DNA of 64,000 nucleotides from Lentisphaerae bacterium RIFOXYA12_64_32 (GTDB lineage: Bacteria; Verrucomicrobiota; Lentisphaeria; Oligosphaerales; YB12-FULL-65-16), in assembly GCA_001803235.1 (NCBI GenBank), contig MHBL01000433.1, positions 1-64,000 on the forward strand, written 5' to 3'. Below are positions 25,260 through 31,791 of the stretch, in pieces; within the stretch, counting starts at the first letter, position 1, and every line of letters begins with the position of its first letter. The notes below the pieces were generated by a model, which did no database searches, had not been told where the DNA came from, and saw only the letters and a program-made list of their open reading frames with translations. The position numbers and the translations under genes were made by a program.

Positions 25260-25375
25260 TCGCGCCGCCGCGGGTCTTGCGCCCGCGGGGCGACGATGGG
25301 GGGAAAGAAGATGGACGCACCGCCCCTTTTCCCCCAATCGTCGCGCCGCCCGGACGAGCCGGGCGGCGGCGCGGA
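25260..25375. repeat. Inverted repeat in the gap upstream of the SGNH-ligase gene
   Basis: The left arm is GCGCCGCCGCGGGTCTTGCG then GGGGCGACGATGGGGGGAAA; the right arm inverts it (TTTTCCCCCAATCGTCGCGC then GGGCGGCGGCGCG). The remaining part of 25098-25994 holds further short palindromes (25803-25868, built on GTCGACTGCGGTCGAC) and the antitoxin remnant. Confidence 0.6.
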
Positions 25376-25711
25376 GTGACACGCGAGTAACACTGGGAGT
25401 CGCGGGTGGAGGGTGAAACGCCGGCCAAGGGGCTGGCCGGGCCACTGACTCTGGCTGGCTGGGACCGTGGTGCGGGCAGTCTCTTGCCCGCAGACTCAAG
25501 ACGACGTGTCGGTTTCGGGACTGCCACCACCCGCCACTGACGCTTCACGCTGGACCTGCTTCGTCGGCCGTTCAGCAGCAAACAGGTCCGCTTCGTCGCC
25601 GCGGCGCGGCGGCATGACGGTAGCCGTGGGTTTCAACCCATGGACTGATGGCGACGGAAGGCCGCGAATACCCCATTTAACATACCCCCGATGTAGATAC
25701 ACATTGTAGAT

Positions 25712-25801
25712 ATGAAAACCGTTGCTACAGCCAAGCTCTTCAAGCACGGCGGCAGTCAGGCCATGCGCCTGACGGCCGGCCAGACCGTGTGCCTGGTGTA
25801 G
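25712..25801 (+). pseudogene. VapB/AbrB-type antitoxin, N-terminal fragment
   Basis: A 29-codon frame reading MKTVATAKLFKHGGSQAMRL then TAGQTVCLV and stop. The TAKLFKxGxSQAxRL pattern is the SpoVT/AbrB DNA-binding strand of VapB-type antitoxins. Full antitoxins are about 75 residues and are followed by a PIN toxin; neither the C-terminus nor a toxin is present. TGTAGATA occurs twice just upstream. Confidence 0.5.
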
Positions 25802-25994
25802 CCGTGATCACTCTCAAGTCGACTGCGGTCGACAGCAATCGATCGCCATCGACCGCGGTCGGTGATGACTGGCCCTGTCCGGCCGGATGCTCGAGAGAGC
25901 GGTGGCGCGCCGCCGTGGGCGTGTGCGCGCTGGGTCCAGGCAGACGCGACTCGCCGGACGCCCCTGGCGCGGTCCGGCTTCATGCTTGCGGACG

Positions 25995-28034
25995 TTACTT
26001 CTTCCGCCCGAACACCCAGATGGTCACCTGCTCCGATGTCAGGTTCTGCGTCGCAGCGGCCGGGCACGGCCCGTCCAGGTTCTGCACGGACTCGGGCGGC
26101 CGGTCACACGCCGGTGCCGGGCAGGCGACTGCCTCGCCGGTCGGGTTCCAGGCCACGACCGCCAAGCGTCCGTCCGCGCCGACGTAACCGGCGTGCTGCA
26201 GCGCCGGCGTGTCGAGTTTGTAGTCGTCGTCGTGGGTGTAGCGCCCGGCCAGCAGGAGATTGTCGACGGCACGGTGCAGGCGCTGCGCTTTCGGCAGGAA
26301 CCGTCCGTACTCGGGCAGGTCCGCCATCGAGCCCCGGCACCGGTAGACGGACATGTCGAAACGGAATCCGTTCAGCATGGCGAAGCCCGCGTGCTGGCGG
26401 TACGCGACTTCGTCATAGCCGCCGTCACGGTTGGTGAAGATGAACTCGGGAAAGGCATAACGCGTCAGCGCGGGAAACGCGTGGCCGCCGGGATGGAACC
26501 CGTGGCCGCAGCCGTGGATATAGTCGAAGTGCTGCGCGGTCATGTCCGTGAAGTGCTCGGTCCCGAGGGCGAAATCGGGGTGATCCGCCTTGATGTGCCG
26601 GCGCAGTCGCGCGAGGAAATGGTTGGACGCGGTGGTGAAGGCTTCGTCCGGGCGGTCGTGCCCGTGCCCCTCGGCGAAGCAGAGCCGGTCCAGCATCCCG
26701 CCGATCTGATCGATCAGGATTCCGTCCGTGCCATAGTCGACGACCTGTCGGACGATCTTCTCGACTTCATCCCACCACTCTTCGCAGGCGGCGCACGGGA
26801 TGCCGTGCTGGACCTGGAGTCGGCCCAGGCCGCTGACCAGGCTGCCGCGGCCCCAGAACGGGTAGTTCTCGCGATACTCCGTGCCGATCAGGGTTCGCGC
26901 CGCCAGTCGCGCGCCATGCTCCTTGAAGTACGGCGAGGTCACATCCAGCAGGCGACCGTTGATGTACGGCATGACCCGGACCCCGGCGGCCCGCACCGCT
27001 TGGATCGCTTTTCTGAAGGCGGCCTCGCCGCCGAGCCGGTCATCGCAGTCGTAGTCCGGGTAACCGCGGTCCATGCCGCCGCGCCACCAGCCCAGGATGT
27101 GCAGCGTGTCCAGACCCGCAGTCTGGGCATGCCGGCAGAGCTCCTCGATCTGGTTGTACGTCCACAGCACTTCGCCATACTGGTGTTCGAGGATGGTGCG
27201 TTGCCAGCCGAACCAGGTCGTCAGCCATGCGGGGGGTGTCGGTAACTGCAGCCAGGTGTCGGCCCAACGCCGGTAGCGCCGCGCGCCCCAGCGCCAATCG
27301 CCGGCATGCGCGGCCACCACGTACGGCGGCGACTCCCAGCGCTGGCCCTTGTGGATCAGTGGGTGCTTGATATACCCCAGGGTCAGCTCGTCGCTTTCCA
27401 GCATGGCCGTCAGGAAGCCGTTCCGAAAACGGTCGTCGAGGCAGGCCAGGAACAGGCCGGAATTCTCCGTGTGCAGGTCGCACCAGGACATCCCTGCGGG
27501 ATACGGATAGTGTGTCTTGGCAACGATCTCGAACTGGTCGGCACCGCAGTAGCGGGAATGCGCCTGCCGCACCCAGCGCCGGGGATCCGGAATGCGGAGC
27601 CCGGCGCCGTTGGGCCAGGCCAGCCACTGCGCGGCCGGGTTGTCTGCGAGGTCCGCAAGCCCGCCGATCAAGGGATACCACGCCTCCGAAACCATGATGT
27701 CGGAGTGGTTGTCGATCGTCATCCGCCAGCAGAGTTCGCCCGCGTCGATTCGGACACGCATGACCAACGCGATGTCGAGCGTCCCGAGGTGACAGCGCAG
27801 TTGCGGGTAGGTCAGCGTGATCTCGTCCGCGCCAACCTCGATCCTTGGCGTCGCCTGGTCTTCCGGCAGCACCGGAATTTCCTGGTCCTCGATCCGGCAC
27901 AGGAACAGGCGCCAGAATCCCGGCCGCACGGAACGGATCAGGTTCGGACGCCCTGCCGTCTGCAGCGTGGTCAAGCGCCCTCGGTCATCCAGCGCGAGGC
28001 TTACACCGTCCTTCTCAAGGTGGAATTGGGACAT
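25995..28034 (-). CDS. DUF6259-type glycoside-hydrolase-like protein
   Basis: A 679-residue cytoplasmic protein, no signal peptide. Residues 1-260 form an all-beta galactose-mutarotase-like domain (MSQFHLEKDGVSLALDDRG opening, like many alpha-galactosidase N-termini). Residues about 270-600 form a TIM-barrel-like region with WFGWQRTI, a LHILGWWRGGMDRGYPDYDC segment, GVRVMPYINGRL, then YGTDGILIDQIGG and ALGTEHF. The Asp in GILIDQIG and the Glu in GTEHF are candidate catalytic acids. A short beta C-terminal domain follows. Such proteins are predicted glycosidases of uncertain specificity. The IclR regulator is encoded 38 bp upstream on the same strand, so it may control this gene. Confidence 0.75.
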   Translation of the reverse strand: MSQFHLEKDGVSLALDDRGRLTTLQTAGRPNLIRSVRPGFWRLFLCRIEDQEIPVLPEDQATPRIEVGADEITLTYPQLRCHLGTLDIALVMRVRIDAGELCWRMTIDNHSDIMVSEAWYPLIGGLADLADNPAAQWLAWPNGAGLRIPDPRRWVRQAHSRYCGADQFEIVAKTHYPYPAGMSWCDLHTENSGLFLACLDDRFRNGFLTAMLESDELTLGYIKHPLIHKGQRWESPPYVVAAHAGDWRWGARRYRRWADTWLQLPTPPAWLTTWFGWQRTILEHQYGEVLWTYNQIEELCRHAQTAGLDTLHILGWWRGGMDRGYPDYDCDDRLGGEAAFRKAIQAVRAAGVRVMPYINGRLLDVTSPYFKEHGARLAARTLIGTEYRENYPFWGRGSLVSGLGRLQVQHGIPCAACEEWWDEVEKIVRQVVDYGTDGILIDQIGGMLDRLCFAEGHGHDRPDEAFTTASNHFLARLRRHIKADHPDFALGTEHFTDMTAQHFDYIHGCGHGFHPGGHAFPALTRYAFPEFIFTNRDGGYDEVAYRQHAGFAMLNGFRFDMSVYRCRGSMADLPEYGRFLPKAQRLHRAVDNLLLAGRYTHDDDYKLDTPALQHAGYVGADGRLAVVAWNPTGEAVACPAPACDRPPESVQNLDGPCPAAATQNLTSEQVTIWVFGRKK

Positions 28035-28072
28035 GGGAGAACTCCTTTGGGGTACCGAAACGGGGCCTGAAC

Positions 28073-28849
28073 TCAGCCAGCAGCCTGGTTCGAACTCAAC
28101 GCTTTGGAGCTGGCAGCAGCGCCGTGGCGCGCCGCGGTGCGCAGTCGAGCCGACAACTCGGCACTGCAGTCCTTGCTTGCAACGACGAGCCCAAAGGCCG
28201 CTGCAAACCTGTCGTTGGCAAAGACCGGGGTGGCCACAGCCGTGTGGGTCCCGTCATCCTTGAACGCGAGGCCATCGGACCGAATGGCCGCAAGCGCCCT
28301 GGCCAGCCCCCCACGCCCGGCCACGGCCGGCCACGCCTCGGCATGCGGCGCCCCATAGGCCGCCGTAATCCGGGCCGCTTCGTCCGGCGGCGCATAGGCC
28401 AACAGCACGCGGCCGGTCGCGGTGCTGTACAGGTCGCGGTGACATACACCGTGCGCATCGCAGAGAGGGTTCCCCGTGCCATTCCGGTCGCAGAGCACGT
28501 ACCGGTGCTCACCCTCTCGGATCGCGAGCAGGGCCGCACAACGCAGGTTCCGCGCACCGTCGTCAACCACCGGCCCGGCGGCCCGCGCGAGACGCTGCTC
28601 CCATGCGCACGCCTGCCCCAGCTTGAACGCCAACGGTCCCAGCACGTAGCCCTGGCGCCGCGAAGACTGACGCAACAGTCCCGCCGCCAGCAGGTCGCGC
28701 ATGATGCGCACCGTGGTGGCCGGGTTGATGTCGCACGCCGCCGCGATCTCGCCGGGCAGCACCGGCCCCGGTGCGGCGTTCGCCACGTGCTCCAGGATCG
28801 ATGTCGCTTTGACCAAGACTTTGATGGATGGCATTGTCAGTAACTTCAT
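28073..28849 (-). CDS. IclR-family transcriptional regulator
   Basis: A 258-residue regulator. The N-terminal winged helix covers residues about 5-70 (SIKVLVKATSILEHVA, PGEIAAACDINPATTVRIMR, QGYVLGPLAFKLG). The rest is the IclR ligand-binding domain (YSTATGRVLLAYAPPDEAAR and the end segment AAFGLVVASKD). It probably controls the DUF6259 gene 38 nt downstream, and possibly itself. Start choice: ATG 28849 or 28834; neither has a good ribosome site, and both follow the operator-like repeats at once. A still earlier ATG at 28891 would place those repeats inside the gene. Confidence 0.85.
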   Translation of the reverse strand: MKLLTMPSIKVLVKATSILEHVANAAPGPVLPGEIAAACDINPATTVRIMRDLLAAGLLRQSSRRQGYVLGPLAFKLGQACAWEQRLARAAGPVVDDGARNLRCAALLAIREGEHRYVLCDRNGTGNPLCDAHGVCHRDLYSTATGRVLLAYAPPDEAARITAAYGAPHAEAWPAVAGRGGLARALAAIRSDGLAFKDDGTHTAVATPVFANDRFAAAFGLVVASKDCSAELSARLRTAARHGAAASSKALSSNQAAG

Positions 28850-28878
28850 ATTGTGAATCACTAGAAATGTATTGTGAA
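28850..28878 (-). promoter_or_regulatory. Candidate IclR operator: ATTGTGAA direct repeat
   Basis: ATTGTGAA occurs at 28850-28857 and again at 28871-28878, 21 bp apart, which is two helical turns. The repeats sit directly before the IclR gene start. Autoregulation through two same-face sites is a plausible inference. Confidence 0.5.
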
Positions 28879-29008
28879 GTAAGAGTAACACGCCGGGGCT
28901 GATAAGTCAAGCGGCATTCGCCCGGTGGAGTAGGGCGCGCTCGGCATCGAGCGCATCTGCACGCTGCAGGCGATCCGTCAGAAGCGGGCGACTTTTCCGT
29001 GCCGTCAC

Positions 29009-29410
29009 TCAGCGTGTCGGGGCGGCGGTCGCGCCGGACCGCTGCCGCATGACCGTCGGGCGTGGCGGCTGGCAGGCGGGGGTGAATTCGCGGCGGTATT
29101 CGAGGGGCGAGAGGCAGTAGGTCTGCTTGAACAGCCGGGAGAAGTAGAACTCGCTGTGGAAGCCCGTCTGTCCAGAGATCTGGCGGACCAGGTCGTGGGT
29201 CTCGACGAGCCGTTCCGCGGCCAGGCGCAGGCGGCGCTGGATGAGGTACTGCTGCGGCGAGAGCCCCGCGATCTGCCGGAAGAGGCGGCGGAAGTGGGTG
29301 AGCGACACGCCCAGGCGCCCGGCTTCCGAGGCCAGGTCCCACGCACGCTCCGGAACCGCGCGATCGAGATCTATGGCGACCGCGCCACCGCGCTGTTCGA
29401 CCAGCAACAA
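29009..29410 (-). pseudogene. AraC-family regulator, C-terminal DNA-binding part only
   Basis: The 133-residue frame holds both helix-turn-helix motifs of an AraC regulator: LGVSLTHFRRLFRQIAGLSP with QQYLIQRRLRLAAERLVE, and VRQISGQTGFHSEFYFSRLFK with SPLEYRREF. The sensing domain of about 150-180 residues is missing. Just before its first codons lies the end of a family I element (29415-29441), suggesting the 5' part was removed. It is divergent to the GH42 gene, which the intact regulator may once have controlled. A short AraC protein made from the ATG at 29410 is possible. Confidence 0.7.
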
Positions 29411-29414
29411 CTCC

Positions 29415-29441
29415 TATCTCCACCCGCCACTGACGCATTAC
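29415..29441 (-). repeat. Family I element end, solo
   Basis: The complement reads GTAATGCGTCAGTGGCGGGT then GGAGATA, identical to the left end of the complete element at 55294. Only about 27 bp remain; beyond this the AraC frame begins. Confidence 0.75.
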
Positions 29442-29553
29442 GACTCGTTGCTGCCCTTTGCGTGCAGCCTGGCCGTGCGGTGCTATCTTCCCTCCTGTCC
29501 GTTCGCGCCCAAGGTCTGTCAGCGGGGCGCGTCACATTCAGCAGGGGAGCGAC

Positions 29554-31671
29554 ATGAAAAGAATCAGTGACCGGCTGCGGTTCGGCGTGAGTTACTGCCC
29601 GTACGCCAAGAGCGGTGACGTGGACATGGCGGTATGGGACCGCGACTTCCGCACCATGAAGGAACTGAACTTCAATGCGGTGCGGGCCTTTGTCGCCTGG
29701 GACCGCATCGAGCGCGAAGAGGGGCAGTGCGATTTCGGCAAGACCGACCGTCTGTTCGAACTGGCGAAGACGTACCAGATGGAGGTCATCCTGAACGTCG
29801 GCGGCGTCTTCTCCTGCTACGGGGGCGTCTACCCGCCGCGCTGGCTGATCCGCGACTATCACTGCCAGGAAATGGTGGAGAACCCGCGCGTTGTGGAGCG
29901 ATCGTTCGGGCCGTTCCGCACCCTCTGCATGGACGATCCGGTGTACCAGGGGAAGGCGGCGGCGTTCACGGTCCGGATGATCCAGCGCTACGCCGATGTC
30001 CCCGAACTGTTCGGCTGGAATGTCTGGAACGAAGCGTTCATCCGCGCCTACTGCTACTGCCCGATCACGCTGGCGAAGTTCCGGGACTGGCTCAAGGCGA
30101 AGTACCGGGACGACCTGGGCCGGCTCAACGCGCTTTGGGGTACGGAGTTCCCGGTGGACTACAAGACCTGGGATGAGATCGAGCCCGGTCTGGGCACCGG
30201 GTTCTTCAGCAGCGGCTATGTCGCGCGGCTGGACTGGCTGGCGTTCAACCAGGCGCAGGTGGCGTCGTGGATCAGCGGGGTCAACCGTCTGGTGCGCGAG
30301 CATGACCGGCGCCAGCGTCCGACGACCAGCAACGTGGTTCTCACCGCGGTCGTGGGCAACGGGCACAATCACCCGGACATCTGGAGCCAGTCCCGCGACT
30401 TGAGCATCACGGGCATTTCCGCTTACACCACCGTGGGCAACGCGGCGCAGATCTCGTCCGGCTGGGCCAGTGTGCGCGGCAGTTCCAGCGATCCGGGCGG
30501 CGGTTTCTGGGTTCTGGAGACCGAGGCGGGGCAGGTGGCAAACCCGAATGTGCCCCCCGAAGTGGTCGATGGCCCGCGCCGCGAAACGATGCACTGGCTG
30601 TCCGTGCTGCACGGCGCCAAAACTATCCTGCTGTGGAAGTTCGGTGGCCGGGTCACGGACAATCAGACCGAGATCTTCAACCTCACCGCGTGGGATGGCA
30701 GCGTTACGGAACGGGCCCGGCGCAACGCGCAGTTTGCCCGGACGTTCCGCGACCACGAAGACCTGTTCCTCGACACGCGGTACCAGGCCCGGGCGGCTGT
30801 CCTGTACTCGACCCGCAATGCACTCTTTGCGCAGGTGCACAGCAGCCACGAGAGCTGGCGCCAGCACAACTACGGCGCCTGGCGGGTCCTGCGCGACCTC
30901 TACATCCCGGGCGATTTCGTCAGCGATGTCCAGGTCCAGGTGGACGAGGGAAGGCTGTCGGCCTATGACCTGCTGATCCTGCCGGCGACGTACAGCATGG
31001 ACGCGGGACTGGCCGCGCGCCTGACCGATTTCGTCCGGAACGGCGGCACCCTGATCGCCGACCGTTGCACGGCCGTGACCGACGAGAACGGCCGGATCTT
31101 CCCGCAGGCGCCCGGCCACCGACTGGCCGCGGTGTTCGGCGGCTGCATCAACGACTTCCTGCTGAGTGCCAAGGAGGAGCCGGTTCTGTTTGCCGCCCCC
31201 GCCGCGACCCTGACGACCTACGCCAGGTACCACGCGGAGATCGTGCCGGCCGCGGACGCAGCGGTGCTCGGAACGTACGCGAACGGCAAGCCGGCCGCCA
31301 TCTCGCACCGGTTCGGGAAAGGCCGCGTGGTGTGGTTCGGGTTCGACGCGTTCAGCGACTACGACAGCCACCCGGCGGCCACGCTGCGGACACTCCTGCG
31401 ACCGGTCCTTGCGTCTGCCGGCATCGAGAGCGATTACGAGGTCGGCGGGACCGCGACCGATCTGGAGCTCGGCGCACTGACCGGCGCGGATGGCGCGAAG
31501 GTCCATTTCCTGCTCAACCCGACGAACCAGAAGCAGGATTTCACGCTGCGGATCAAGTCCGCGCAAGGCCGGCAACTCCGCGACCTGCTCGGCGATTTCG
31601 TCTTCGACGGCGGCAAGACCGACGGGGTCGGAATCACGTTGGCCCCCTGGCAGACCCGGATCCTGTCGTGA
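29554..31671 (+). CDS. Glycoside hydrolase family 42-type beta-galactosidase
   Basis: A 705-residue protein with GH42 architecture. The TIM barrel covers residues 1-380: the start FGVSYCPYAKSGDVDMAVWD, MKELNFNAVRAFVAWDRIER, the acid/base Glu in FGWNVWNEAFIRAYC, and the nucleophile Glu in GGFWVLETEAGQ. The trimerisation domain with the YDLLILPATYSMD flavodoxin-like strand and GGTLIADRC follows at about 380-610. The short C-terminal beta domain ends DFTLRIKSAQG. It has no signal peptide, so it would act inside the cell on imported galactosides. ATG 29554 has AGGGGAG 8 nt upstream. The truncated AraC gene is divergent from it. Confidence 0.85.
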   Translation: MKRISDRLRFGVSYCPYAKSGDVDMAVWDRDFRTMKELNFNAVRAFVAWDRIEREEGQCDFGKTDRLFELAKTYQMEVILNVGGVFSCYGGVYPPRWLIRDYHCQEMVENPRVVERSFGPFRTLCMDDPVYQGKAAAFTVRMIQRYADVPELFGWNVWNEAFIRAYCYCPITLAKFRDWLKAKYRDDLGRLNALWGTEFPVDYKTWDEIEPGLGTGFFSSGYVARLDWLAFNQAQVASWISGVNRLVREHDRRQRPTTSNVVLTAVVGNGHNHPDIWSQSRDLSITGISAYTTVGNAAQISSGWASVRGSSSDPGGGFWVLETEAGQVANPNVPPEVVDGPRRETMHWLSVLHGAKTILLWKFGGRVTDNQTEIFNLTAWDGSVTERARRNAQFARTFRDHEDLFLDTRYQARAAVLYSTRNALFAQVHSSHESWRQHNYGAWRVLRDLYIPGDFVSDVQVQVDEGRLSAYDLLILPATYSMDAGLAARLTDFVRNGGTLIADRCTAVTDENGRIFPQAPGHRLAAVFGGCINDFLLSAKEEPVLFAAPAATLTTYARYHAEIVPAADAAVLGTYANGKPAAISHRFGKGRVVWFGFDAFSDYDSHPAATLRTLLRPVLASAGIESDYEVGGTATDLELGALTGADGAKVHFLLNPTNQKQDFTLRIKSAQGRQLRDLLGDFVFDGGKTDGVGITLAPWQTRILS

Positions 31672-31678
31672 GCCAGAC

Positions 31679-31710
31679 CTCACCTTATGTTGCGCGCAAC
31701 ATAAGGTGAG
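31679..31710. repeat. Perfect 32-bp palindrome between convergent genes
   Basis: Each half is CTCACCTTATGTTGCG and its exact inverse with no spacer. It lies 8 nt after the GH42 stop and before the convergent kinase gene. It could act as a bidirectional hairpin, although no T-run is present. The related string CGCAACATAAG reappears at 42076-42086. Confidence 0.6.
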
Positions 31711-31791
31711 TTCTGGGCCGCATCGCTCACACCGGGCCGCATTCGGTCTGCCCCGCGGAACCCGTTCCCGATGACCTTGGGGGACACCTGT

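Noticed and set aside
29371..31683. A 770-codon minus-strand frame opposite the GH42 gene
   Set aside because: No domain features; the GH42 frame has ribosome site and catalytic motifs.
31679..31710. Calling the 32-bp palindrome an intrinsic terminator
   Set aside because: No T-run on either side; listed only as a palindrome.
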